A stretch of DNA of 5,541 nt, taken from assembly GCA_003131665.1 (NCBI GenBank), contig PKWA01000097.1:1-5541 (forward strand), given 5' to 3'. The position numbers and the translations under genes were made by a program. Below, piece by piece: positions 1 to 5,541 of the stretch (the stretch's first letter is position 1; each line of letters opens with the position of its first letter). The DNA comes from Acidimicrobiaceae bacterium (GTDB lineage Bacteria > Actinomycetota > Acidimicrobiia > Acidimicrobiales > RAAP-2). Below the pieces are notes generated by a model. That model was not told the origin of the DNA and searched no databases. It saw only the letters and a list, made by a program, of their open reading frames with translations.

Positions 1-124
1 TCTTCACGTCGTCGCCCTGTTTCACGTAGGCCAAACCGTCATCGAGGAGGGTAAAGACCGAGGGACAGATCTCTTCACAGAGCCCGTCACCGGTGCAGAG
101 GTCTTGGTCGATCCACACCTTCAT
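1..124 (-). CDS. Ferredoxin, small Fe-S protein (C-terminus outside window)
   Basis: The first 41 codons of a minus-strand gene are present. The peptide begins MKVWIDQDLC and carries a Cys-x5-Cys-x3-Cys-Pro cluster-binding motif (C10, C16, C20), followed by an acidic stretch ending in a VKQGDDVK-like sequence. This pattern is typical of short single-cluster actinobacterial ferredoxins of about 60-80 residues, which carry one more Cys near the C-terminus; that part lies beyond the left edge. In relatives with only two of these Cys the cluster is 3Fe-4S. Having C20 makes a 4Fe-4S cluster possible, but this cannot be settled here. The ATG at 124 is chosen because GGAGG lies 8 nt upstream; an in-frame ATG at 139 would overlap that site. 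Such proteins pass single electrons to partners such as cytochromes P450 or reductases. The redox partner is not visible. The gene diverges from the proteasome operon, and a direct role in protein degradation is not implied. Confidence 0.88.
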   Translation of the reverse strand, partial: MKVWIDQDLCTGDGLCEEICPSVFTLLDDGLAYVKQGDDVK

Positions 125-132
125 CTGTCCGC

Positions 133-137
133 CCTCC
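133..137 (-). promoter_or_regulatory. Ribosome binding site of the ferredoxin gene
   Basis: On the minus strand GGAGG lies 8 nt before the ATG at 124. It fixes that start over the in-frame ATG at 139, which would sit on top of it. Confidence 0.7.
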
Positions 138-157
138 ATGGCCGAATACGTGTTGCC

Positions 158-163
158 ACTCTA
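158..163 (-). promoter_or_regulatory. Possible -10 element for the ferredoxin gene
   Basis: TAGAGT on the minus strand fits TANNNT and would place the transcript start near 151, giving a leader of about 27 nt that contains the GGAGG site. No convincing -35 hexamer is seen at 16-18 nt upstream, so the call rests on the hexamer and its position only. Confidence 0.3.
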
Positions 164-212
164 GTAGCAGAGCGACGCGAATCGTGACCTCCTCACTGGT
201 GCCGAGCGCACC

Positions 213-218
213 TAGGGT
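213..218 (+). promoter_or_regulatory. Possible -10 element for a leaderless arc transcript
   Basis: TAGGGT ends 6 nt before the arc ATG at 225, so the transcript would begin at or next to the start codon. This spacing is the usual signature of leaderless genes in Actinobacteria. The alternative reading is that the overlapping AGGGTGG (214-220) is a poor ribosome binding site only 4 nt from the ATG, with the promoter further up. No clear -35 is visible: GTGACC at 184-189 is too far away. Confidence 0.4.
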
Positions 219-224
219 GGCGAT

Positions 225-1970
225 ATGGAAGGTTCCCAAGGATTTAACGATTCTTCTAACAGTGAGCGCGACGGAGCGTCGAACGCGGATACGCCACGCG
301 ACTTCACGGCGAGCGACCTCGATCAAGCCACACGACGAATCGAAATCTTGGAGGAGAAGCTCCTCGAAGCCAGGGGTCAAATATCCCAAAGTCGTTCGAA
401 CAATGAAAAACTGGCGATTACCATCCAACAGACCCGGGACCAGATCGCGGCACTGCGGGACGAGGTCGAAAAACTCACCCAACCCCCGGCGGTGTACGGC
501 ACCTTTACGGGCTTCAACGACGACGGATCGGTGGACATCTTCGCGTCGGGTCGAAAGATGCGCGTGGCCCTGCATCCGGGCCTCGACCCCGCTCAGATCG
601 CCCGTGGCGACGAAGTCGTGCTCAACGAATCGTTCACAGTGATCGGCGTGCGTGACTCCGACGGTCAAGGAGAGGTTGTCACCGTTAAGGAAGTTCTTGA
701 CGAGCGCAGAGTTCTGGTCTACGGGCGGGCCGACGAAGAACGCGTGGTCGAACTGGCCGAGGCGCTGCGTTCGGTGAAGCTGCGCAGCGGCGACGCGCTG
801 CTCTTGGATCTTCGCTCCAACCTCTTGACCGAGAAGCTGATTCGACAAGAGGCCGAGGAGCTGATTCTCGAAGAGGTTCCCGACATCAGTTACGCCGACG
901 TGGGGGGCCTGGACGCGCAGATCGAGGCGATTACCGACGCCGTAGAACTGCCGTACCTGCACCGCGCCCTCTTTAACGACTACGACCTTCCGGCGCCCAA
1001 GGGCATCTTGTTGTACGGGCCGCCCGGGTGCGGCAAGACCCTCATCGCCAAAGCGGTCGCCAACTCTCTGTCCCAGAAGGTCGGTGAGTTGACGGGTAAC
1101 CGCAACGTGCGCTCCTACTTCTTGAACATCAAGGGGCCCGAACTGTTAAATAAGTACGTGGGCGAGACCGAGCGTCAGATCCGCGTGGTCTTTCAGCGCG
1201 CTCGAGAGAAGGCCGAAGAGGGCGTGCCGGTCATCGTCTTTTTCGACGAGATGGACTCCCTGTTTCGGACCCGTGGCACCGGGATTAGCTCAGACATGGA
1301 GTCGACGATCGTTCCCCAACTTCTCGCCGAGATCGACGGCGTCGAGTCGTTACGCGACGTCATCCTCATCGGGGCCACGAACCGCGAGGACTTGATCGAT
1401 CCGGCAATATTGCGCCCGGGCCGGCTCGACGTCAAGATCAAGATCGAGCGACCCGACGCTGACGCGGCGGCGCAGATCTTTCAGCGCTACTTGCACACCG
1501 AACTGCCGCTCGATGAGTCGATGATCCAAGAACTCGGCGGCGGCGATCGCGCTAAAGCCATCCAAGCGGTCATCGAAGAGACCGTGACGCACATGTTTCG
1601 CGTCGACGACGAGAATCGCTTCCTCGAGGTTACGTACCAGGGTGGGGACAAGGAAGTTCTGTACTTCAAAGACTTCGCGTCGGGGGCGATGATCGAAAAC
1701 ATCGTTCGTCGCGCCAAGAAGATCGCTGTCAAGCGCGAGATCGCCGGGCTCAGTAGGGGACTGCGCCAAGAGGACCTTCTCGAATCCATCCGTCAAGAGT
1801 TCCGTGAGAACGAGGATCTTCCGAACACGACGAACCCCGACGACTGGGCGCGCATCTCGGGCAAGAAGGGTGAGCGGATCATTTTCATCCGCACACTCAT
1901 CAATCGTGAAGAGGACGATGAGAAAGGTGGCCGGTCGATCCAGCACGTAGGCACCGGACAGTATCTCTAA
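225..1970 (+). CDS. arc: Proteasome-associated AAA ATPase ARC/Mpa
   Basis: The 581-residue protein is the ring-shaped unfoldase that recognises pupylated proteins, unfolds them with ATP and feeds them into the 20S proteasome in the cytoplasm. Domains in order: an acidic, disordered N-terminus (1-28); a coiled coil (about 30-85) that binds Pup; two OB folds (about 88-215) that form the hexameric collar; and one AAA module (about 220-510). Visible motifs are Walker A GPPGCGKT (265-272), pore loop KYVG (310-313), Walker B VIVFFDE (336-342, with D341 and E342), sensor-1 N386 in GATNR, and arginine fingers R397 and R400 in RPGR. The last four residues are GQYL, the tail that docks into the alpha ring and opens its gate. 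Length matches the family (about 590-610). No other in-frame Met occurs before residue 111, so the start is secure. It heads the operon, 4 bp ahead of dop. The mycobacterial name is mpa. Confidence 0.98.
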   Translation: MEGSQGFNDSSNSERDGASNADTPRDFTASDLDQATRRIEILEEKLLEARGQISQSRSNNEKLAITIQQTRDQIAALRDEVEKLTQPPAVYGTFTGFNDDGSVDIFASGRKMRVALHPGLDPAQIARGDEVVLNESFTVIGVRDSDGQGEVVTVKEVLDERRVLVYGRADEERVVELAEALRSVKLRSGDALLLDLRSNLLTEKLIRQEAEELILEEVPDISYADVGGLDAQIEAITDAVELPYLHRALFNDYDLPAPKGILLYGPPGCGKTLIAKAVANSLSQKVGELTGNRNVRSYFLNIKGPELLNKYVGETERQIRVVFQRAREKAEEGVPVIVFFDEMDSLFRTRGTGISSDMESTIVPQLLAEIDGVESLRDVILIGATNREDLIDPAILRPGRLDVKIKIERPDADAAAQIFQRYLHTELPLDESMIQELGGGDRAKAIQAVIEETVTHMFRVDDENRFLEVTYQGGDKEVLYFKDFASGAMIENIVRRAKKIAVKREIAGLSRGLRQEDLLESIRQEFRENEDLPNTTNPDDWARISGKKGERIIFIRTLINREEDDEKGGRSIQHVGTGQYL

Positions 1971-1974
1971 CTCC

Positions 1975-3462
1975 ATGGCGATTGCGAAAGTTCTCGGCAT
2001 CGAGACGGAGTACGGTATCGCCGGCGGACCCGACATGGATCCCATCACTTCCTCGAGCATCATCGTCAACGCCTACGCCCAGATGGGGCGAACGCGCATC
2101 AACTGGGACTTCGAAGGCGAGACGCCCGACATGGACGCTCGCGGGCGGGTCGATTTGACCTCGTTCGCTCCCATCGTCGAAACCCACCTCGCCAATACGG
2201 TGCTGACCAACGGCGCGCGACTCTACGTCGACCACGCCCATCCCGAGTACTCCTCGCCTGAGTGTCGCACTCCGAGAGAAGCCACGCTCTACGACGTCGC
2301 CGGCGAGGAGATCATGCGCCGTGCGATGGGCATCGCCAACGATTCGCTCGAGGCGAGTCAGGCCATCACGCTCTACAAGAACAACTCCGACGGTAAAGGC
2401 AATTCGTACGGCACGCACGAGAACTACTTGGTTCGTCGTGACGTCGAGTTCGCCCACCTGATTCGAGCGATGGTGCCTCACTTCGTCTCTCGTCAAGTGG
2501 TGGTGGGCGCCGGCAAGGTCGGCGCGGAGACCGAAGCCGGCCTGGACTACCATCCCTCGTTCCAGCTCTCGCAACGCGCCGAGTTCTTTGAAGAGGTCGT
2601 GGGTTTAGAGACCACGCTGAAGCGACCGATTATCAACACCCGCGACGAACCCCACAGCGACGCCGAGCGATTCCGGCGCCTGCACGTGATTATTGGTGAT
2701 GCCAACATGAGTCAAACGGCTACGTTCGTGAAGCTCGGTTCCACCGCGCTCTTGCTGGCCTGTCTCGAAGAGTTTGGGCCGGAGGGATTTCCAGCGATGC
2801 CCAAGGCGCCGGTCCACGCCGTGCGCTCCTTCGCCCGCGATCTCACCCTGCGTGAGGCGGTGCCCTGTGACGACAATCGTTCAAGGAGCGCCTGGGACTT
2901 CCAAGACGAGCTGTGGCACGTGGCTAACTCCTACGCGCTACGAACTGGTGCGAGTGTCATCGCCTCAAGTGACGAAGTTACCTTGCTACTGACCCAGTGG
3001 CGCGAAATGCTGGACGGCGTGCTCGACGACCGTGACGCCGTCGCCGATCGCGTCGATTGGGTGGCTAAGTGGCGGGTGGTGACGGGCTACCAGAGTCGGT
3101 ACTCGCTCACCGAGCAGAACGCCAAACTGCGCGCGATCGACCTGCAGTACCACGACCTTCGCCCTACCCACTCACTGGCTCAACGGGTGGGACTGCGCCC
3201 GTTGAGCACCGACGAGGAGGTTCGTGAAGCCGTTCACAACCCTCCCGATAGCACTCGGGCCTATTTTCGAGGTCAATGCGTGGCGCGATACCCCGAGCAG
3301 ATTGTCGCCGCGAATTGGGATTCGGTGGTCTTTGACCTCGGGGAGGGACCCTTGCAACGCGTGCCCATGATTGATCCTTTGCGGGGTACCCGTGCACTGA
3401 CCGCAGAGTTGCTAGAAACGAGTGCGACGGCAAGTGAGCTTCTTGACGGACTAGACAGGTAG
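1975..3462 (+). CDS. dop: Pup deamidase/depupylase Dop
   Basis: The 495-residue protein belongs to the carboxylate-amine ligase superfamily, shared with PafA and glutamine synthetase. Dop hydrolyses the isopeptide bond between Pup and substrate lysines, and in many species also deamidates the Pup C-terminal Gln. Visible are the metal/nucleotide-binding GIETEYGI strand (8-15, E10 and E12), the catalytic Asp D86 in RLYVDHAHPEYS, the KNNSDGKGNSYG and HENY segments (135-151), the NTRDEPHSD...RRLHVIIGDAN block (221-244), and a C-terminal RAYFRGQC...WDSVVFDLG region. The [12 protein letters not shown] distance is 28 residues longer than in the partial pafA downstream. That insertion is the Dop-specific loop, which argues against a second ligase. 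No clear ribosome binding site precedes the ATG; with only 4 bp after the arc stop, translational coupling is likely. Because Pup here ends in Glu, depupylation is probably the main job. Mycobacterial Dop is about 500 residues, so length is normal. Confidence 0.97.
   Translation: MAIAKVLGIETEYGIAGGPDMDPITSSSIIVNAYAQMGRTRINWDFEGETPDMDARGRVDLTSFAPIVETHLANTVLTNGARLYVDHAHPEYSSPECRTPREATLYDVAGEEIMRRAMGIANDSLEASQAITLYKNNSDGKGNSYGTHENYLVRRDVEFAHLIRAMVPHFVSRQVVVGAGKVGAETEAGLDYHPSFQLSQRAEFFEEVVGLETTLKRPIINTRDEPHSDAERFRRLHVIIGDANMSQTATFVKLGSTALLLACLEEFGPEGFPAMPKAPVHAVRSFARDLTLREAVPCDDNRSRSAWDFQDELWHVANSYALRTGASVIASSDEVTLLLTQWREMLDGVLDDRDAVADRVDWVAKWRVVTGYQSRYSLTEQNAKLRAIDLQYHDLRPTHSLAQRVGLRPLSTDEEVREAVHNPPDSTRAYFRGQCVARYPEQIVAANWDSVVFDLGEGPLQRVPMIDPLRGTRALTAELLETSATASELLDGLDR
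3457..3462 (+). promoter_or_regulatory. Probable ribosome binding site of pup
   Basis: AGGTAG lies 9 nt before the pup ATG and overlaps the dop stop codon. Ribosomes ending dop would therefore be delivered onto it, which supports coupled translation. The match to AGGAGG is five of six. Confidence 0.5.
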
Positions 3463-3471
3463 AACAAACCT

Positions 3472-3666
3472 ATGACTGAACGAGAGCGAATCCAAAAGCA
3501 GCGCTCCGAGCGCGCCAAGACCTCCTCGAGTGAGGTCACGGTGGACGCGACCAAAGGCGACCAACTCAAAGCCGACCTCGACGACCTGCTCGATGAGATC
3601 GACGAGGTGCTCGAAGAGAACGCAGAGGAGTTTGTACGTAACTACGTGCAAAAAGGCGGCGAGTAG
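3472..3666 (+). CDS. pup: Prokaryotic ubiquitin-like protein Pup, GGE-ending
   Basis: The 64-residue, largely disordered protein is joined by its C-terminal Glu to substrate lysines by PafA, marking them for the proteasome. The N-terminal third is charged and rich in Arg, Lys and Ser. The part from about residue 30 (KADLDDLLDEIDEVLEENAE) is the conserved acidic helical segment that pairs with the ARC coiled coil, followed by FVRNYVQKGGE. The length equals that of the mycobacterial protein, and K61 is conserved. The last codons read GGC GGC GAG TAG, so the protein ends Gly-Gly-Glu, not Gly-Gly-Gln. It is therefore made ready for ligation without deamidation by Dop. The other lysines are K9, K16, K28 and K33. 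It sits 9 bp after dop. Gln codon use (3 of 4 CAA) matches arc and dop and differs from prcB immediately downstream. Confidence 0.98.
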   Translation: MTERERIQKQRSERAKTSSSEVTVDATKGDQLKADLDDLLDEIDEVLEENAEEFVRNYVQKGGE

Positions 3667-3704
3667 CACCCTGCCGATGCCTCGCTTGGGCGGGCCGGCG
3701 TCGG

Positions 3705-3724
3705 CCGCCGAGGCCGAACGGCGG
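3705..3724. repeat. Inverted repeat (stem-loop) between pup and prcB
   Basis: CCGCCG (3705-3710) and CGGCGG (3719-3724) are perfect inverted copies around an 8-nt loop. A shorter overlapping alternative, GGCCG-CGGCC, lies just upstream. No run of T follows, so it is not a standard intrinsic terminator. It could soften read-through from pup into prcB or protect an mRNA end, or it could be chance in GC-rich DNA. Confidence 0.4.
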
Positions 3725-3730
3725 TAGCCT
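3725..3730 (+). promoter_or_regulatory. Possible -10 element for prcBA
   Basis: TAGCCT lies 9 nt before the prcB ATG at 3740, and no purine-rich ribosome binding site lies between them. A start 6-8 nt after the hexamer would give a leaderless or nearly leaderless prcB mRNA. No -35 is recognisable in the GC-rich sequence upstream. If real, prcBA has a promoter of its own in addition to read-through from pup. Confidence 0.35.
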
Positions 3731-3739
3731 GCGCCTGTT

Positions 3740-4678
3740 ATGAGCCTTCCCATGTTCCCGGTCGGGGGTGATCCCGGCCCGAGCTTCGTGGACTTGGTGC
3801 GCGCTGCGGGCGGTGCATCGGGCATCGCCGAGGCGGGGACGGCGGCCAGAATCCCTTGGAGCCCTCCTGCGGCGCCAGGAGCGGGCGGGAGCGACTCGTC
3901 GATGACGACGGGGCGCCCGGGCGTCTGGCACGGCACGACCATCGTTGCCCTCCGCTCCCTCGGCGGGGTGGTCGTGGCGGGCGACCGCCGGGCGACCGAG
4001 GGCCACACGATCGCCCACCGGGGGATCGAGAAGGTGTTCCCAGCCGATCGTCACTCTGCTGTGGCGATCGCCGGCGCCGCCGGGCCGGCGATCGAGATGG
4101 TCCGCCTCTTTCAGACCCAGCTCGAGCATTACGAGAAGGTCGAGGGTTCCACCTTGAGCCTAGAGGGGAAGGCCAACCAGCTGGCCCAGATGGTGCGGGG
4201 GAACCTGCCGATGGCAATGGAGGGCCTCGCGGTGCTGCCCCTTTTCGCCGGCTACGACCTCCGGCGGCGGACCGGCCGCATCTTCTCCTTCGACCTCGCC
4301 GGCGGTCGCTACGAGGAGCTGGAGTACTATGCCACCGGCTCAGGCGGGCGCGATGCCAAGACGACTGTGAAGCTCGGCTACAGGGACGGTCTCGGCACCG
4401 AAAAAGCCATCGAGCTCGCCGTGAACGCCCTCTATCAGGCTGCCGACGAGGACTCCGCCACAGGTGGACCGGATCCGCTCCGCGGCATTTACCCCGTCGT
4501 CGCCGTCGTGGACGAGTCGGGCTACAGGCGGTTGCCGGACACCGAGGTGGCCGACAGGTTCGTCACGCTCCTCGGCTCCCTCGCCCAGCACCGGAACGCC
4601 GCCGAAGTGACCAACCCGCCCGCTACCTCGGCCAACGCGCCGCAGATCGCGCCCGAGCGGGAGGACGAGCCCTCATGA
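3740..4678 (+). CDS. prcB: 20S proteasome beta subunit PrcB (catalytic)
   Basis: The 312-residue precursor is the threonine peptidase that lines the two inner rings of the 20S core. Self-cleavage between G65 and T66 in HGTTIVAL exposes the catalytic Thr1 and leaves a mature chain of 247 residues. D82 and K98 (AGDRR and IEKVF) fall exactly at mature positions 17 and 33, the expected active-site partners. YATGSGG (about 197-203) and [10 protein letters not shown] (236-245) are the other conserved blocks. The 65-residue propeptide contains PSFVDLVRA, resembling the SFxxFLR segment of mycobacterial propeptides. This supports the ATG at 3740 over Met55 (3902), which would leave only 11 residues. 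The C-terminal tail of about 30 residues is Pro/Ala-rich and acidic, and probably disordered. Its stop codon overlaps the prcA start by 4 bp. GC and codon use are higher and more biased than in pup, dop and arc. Confidence 0.97.
   Translation: MSLPMFPVGGDPGPSFVDLVRAAGGASGIAEAGTAARIPWSPPAAPGAGGSDSSMTTGRPGVWHGTTIVALRSLGGVVVAGDRRATEGHTIAHRGIEKVFPADRHSAVAIAGAAGPAIEMVRLFQTQLEHYEKVEGSTLSLEGKANQLAQMVRGNLPMAMEGLAVLPLFAGYDLRRRTGRIFSFDLAGGRYEELEYYATGSGGRDAKTTVKLGYRDGLGTEKAIELAVNALYQAADEDSATGGPDPLRGIYPVVAVVDESGYRRLPDTEVADRFVTLLGSLAQHRNAAEVTNPPATSANAPQIAPEREDEPS
4659..4664 (+). promoter_or_regulatory. Ribosome binding site of prcA
   Basis: GGGAGG lies 10 nt before the ATG at 4675, inside the end of prcB. 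It favours 4675 over the next in-frame ATG at 4681, which is 16 nt away. Confidence 0.6.
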
Positions 4679-5352
4679 CGATGCCCTTCTACGTGGCCCC
4701 CGAGCAGGTCATGAAGGACCGGGCCGAGTACGCCCAGAAGGGCATCGCCCGCGGCCGGGCGCTCGTGGCGACGATCTCCGACGCCGGTGTGCTCATCGTG
4801 GCGGAGAACCCGTCCCGGACGCTGCACAAGATCAGCGAGATCTACGACCGGGTGGCCTTTGCCGGCGTCGGCAAATACAACGAGTTCGACCAGCTGCGCG
4901 TGGCGGGCGTCCGCCACGCCGACACGAAGGGCTTCGCATATTCCCGTGAGGACGTCGATGCCCGGTCGCTTGCCAACCTGTACGCCCAGTACCTCGGCCA
5001 GGTCTTCACCCACGAGATGAAGCCGCTCGAGGTCGAGATCCTCGTGGCCGAGCTCGGGGTCGACGGCAAGTCCGACCAGCTGTACCACATCGCCTACGAG
5101 GGCACCATCACCGACGAGCCACGCTTCGTGGTCCTGGGCGGCGACGCCGAGACCATCAAGAACCGCTTCGCCGAACTTGATCAATCAATCCAATCGTTCG
5201 AGTTCACGCTCAAGAGCGCTGTAGCTGCGCTCGCGGGACCTGAGCGCACCGTGCCGGCGACCGATCTCGAGGTTGGCATTCTCGAAGACCGCGGATCACG
5301 TCGAACCTTCACCCGCCTGGACGACGCCAGAGTCAGCGAACTCCTGAGCTGA
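4675..5352 (+). CDS. prcA: 20S proteasome alpha subunit PrcA
   Basis: The 225-residue protein forms the outer, non-catalytic rings of the 20S core, gates substrate entry and receives the GQYL tail of ARC. The N-terminus [11 protein letters not shown] corresponds to the mycobacterial gate segment (PYFISPEQ) at the same distance from the start. Family blocks follow: [11 protein letters not shown] (23-33), [18 protein letters not shown] (about 43-60), [28 protein letters not shown] (about 100-117), [10 protein letters not shown], and near the end [22 protein letters not shown] overlap with prcB implies coupled, roughly equal synthesis. Codon use changes near codon 168: all six earlier Gln codons are CAG and both later ones are CAA, with a local drop to 50% GC. 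The reading frame and family similarity continue across this point, so the protein looks intact. It is slightly shorter than mycobacterial PrcA (about 248) because the C-terminal tail is trimmed. Confidence 0.97.
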   Translation: MTMPFYVAPEQVMKDRAEYAQKGIARGRALVATISDAGVLIVAENPSRTLHKISEIYDRVAFAGVGKYNEFDQLRVAGVRHADTKGFAYSREDVDARSLANLYAQYLGQVFTHEMKPLEVEILVAELGVDGKSDQLYHIAYEGTITDEPRFVVLGGDAETIKNRFAELDQSIQSFEFTLKSAVAALAGPERTVPATDLEVGILEDRGSRRTFTRLDDARVSELLS

Positions 5353-5361
5353 TCAGTCAGC

Positions 5362-5366
5362 AAAGG
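5362..5366 (+). promoter_or_regulatory. Probable ribosome binding site of pafA
   Basis: AAAGG lies 7 nt before the pafA ATG at 5374, within the 21-bp gap after prcA. No promoter-like sequence fits in the gap, so pafA is probably read from the proteasome transcript. Confidence 0.5.
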
Positions 5367-5373
5367 CCCTCCC

Positions 5374-5541
5374 ATGCTGCGGCGTATCTACGGCATTGAA
5401 ACCGAATACGGAATTACTTTTTCGCTGCGCGGTCAACGACGCTTAAGCCCCGATGAGGTCTCGCGCTTCCTCTTTCGAAAGGTAGTGGCGTGGGGCCGCT
5501 CCAGCAACGTCTTCTTAGAGAACGGCAGCCGACTCTATCTC
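5374..5541 (+). CDS. pafA: Pup-protein ligase PafA (N-terminus only)
   Basis: The first 56 codons are present and the gene continues past the right edge (family length about 450-480). PafA uses ATP to phosphorylate the C-terminal Glu of Pup and joins it to a substrate lysine. The start [16 protein letters not shown] holds the metal/ATP-binding strand with E9 and E11. [21 protein letters not shown] and [14 protein letters not shown] (about 43-56) closely resemble mycobacterial PafA. The catalytic Asp expected directly after RLYL is the next codon, outside the window. The short distance from GIETEYGI to NGSRLYL, without the Dop loop, separates it from the paralogous dop upstream. It lies 21 bp after prcA, so ligase, tag, depupylase, unfoldase and core form one cluster. 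In Mycobacterium tuberculosis pafA lies further away. Its one visible Gln codon is CAA, as in arc, dop and pup. Confidence 0.95.
   Translation, partial: MLRRIYGIETEYGITFSLRGQRRLSPDEVSRFLFRKVVAWGRSSNVFLENGSRLYL

Larger units (their letters stand above)
3667..5175. other. Compositionally distinct prcB-prcA segment
   Basis: Hand counts give about 56% GC for 3421-3660, about 73% for 3661-3900, about 68% for 5041-5160, 50% for 5161-5220 and about 56% for 5341-5520. Gln codons give an independent sign: arc uses CAA in 13 of 25, dop in 7 of 15 and pup in 3 of 4. prcB (7 codons) and prcA up to 5079 (6 codons) use only CAG. The next two Gln codons, at 5182 and 5191, are CAA, as is the one in partial pafA. 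The left edge falls at the pup stop and the right edge lies inside prcA, between about 5080 and 5176. GC at 5221-5340 is again about 66%, so the right edge rests mainly on codon choice. Recombination from a higher-GC relative or an assembly join would both produce this. Confidence 0.6.

Noticed and set aside
87..962. 291-codon open frame on the minus strand opposite arc
   Set aside because: It lies antisense to the conserved arc domains and also overlaps the ferredoxin gene in another frame. It shows no family motif and is explained by GC-rich codon bias.
1900..2574. 224-codon open frame on the minus strand spanning the arc-dop junction
   Set aside because: It is antisense to two well-supported genes and shows no recognisable domain.
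3443..3471. TTGACG at 3443-3448 as the -35 of a separate pup promoter
   Set aside because: At 17 nt spacing the -10 would be AAACCT, a poor match, and the resulting transcript would start after the pup ATG.
3705..3739. Intrinsic terminator after pup
   Set aside because: The stem has only 6 bp and is followed by a GC-rich sequence without a T run, so it is kept only as an inverted repeat.
3902..3904. Met55 as the true prcB start, with GGGAG about 10 nt upstream
   Set aside because: It would leave an 11-residue propeptide and discard the PSFVDLVRA segment, which resembles known PrcB propeptides.
3566..4129. Minus-strand open frames across pup and the prcB propeptide
   Set aside because: They have Arg/Pro/Ala-rich composition, no motifs and no ribosome binding site, and mirror the GC-rich sense strand.
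3856..4674. Long open frame in the prcA frame upstream of the prcA start, overlapping prcB
   Set aside because: The translation is a low-complexity Arg/Gly/Pro-rich run typical of a shifted frame in GC-rich DNA. prcB in the other frame has full family motifs, and prcA has its own ATG and ribosome binding site.
5160..5352. Frameshift or degraded 3' end of prcA at the composition change
   Set aside because: The frame stays open and the C-terminal LEVGILED...RRTFTRL region still matches PrcA, so the gene is intact.

Overview
The window holds almost all of an actinobacterial Pup-proteasome locus. It reads left to right: a divergent ferredoxin gene cut by the left edge, then arc/mpa (proteasomal AAA ATPase), dop (depupylase), pup (the protein tag), prcB and prcA (20S beta and alpha subunits), and the first 56 codons of pafA (Pup ligase) running off the right edge. 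This gene set is a hallmark of Actinobacteria. The moderate-to-high GC content and the sequence style suggest a member of that phylum. An Acidimicrobiia-like lineage is possible, but that is only an impression.

Layout: positions 1-124 encode the N-terminus of a small Fe-S ferredoxin on the minus strand. A 100-bp divergent spacer (125-224) separates it from arc. The five complete plus-strand genes and partial pafA are tightly packed: gaps are 4 bp (arc-dop), 9 bp (dop-pup), 73 bp (pup-prcB), a 4-bp overlap (prcB-prcA) and 21 bp (prcA-pafA). They work as one pathway. PafA attaches Pup to substrate lysines, ARC binds and unfolds the pupylated protein and threads it into the PrcA/PrcB chamber, and Dop removes and recycles Pup. 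No stretch above 300 bp lacks a gene.

Three points stand out. (1) Pup ends in Gly-Gly-Glu, not Gly-Gly-Gln, so it should need no deamidation and Dop should act mainly as a depupylase. (2) From just after the pup stop to about position 5170, inside prcA, base and codon use change. GC rises from about 56% to about 65-73%, and all 13 Gln codons are CAG, whereas about half of the 44 in arc, dop and pup are CAA. Gln codons return to CAA in the last quarter of prcA. This looks like a recombinational replacement of prcB and most of prcA, or an assembly chimera. (3) arc and prcB lack good ribosome binding sites but have TANNNT hexamers just upstream of their ATGs, which suggests leaderless or near-leaderless transcripts. 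The second would give prcBA its own promoter at the edge of the foreign-looking block. No undescribed system is visible; the interest lies in how this known one is put together.
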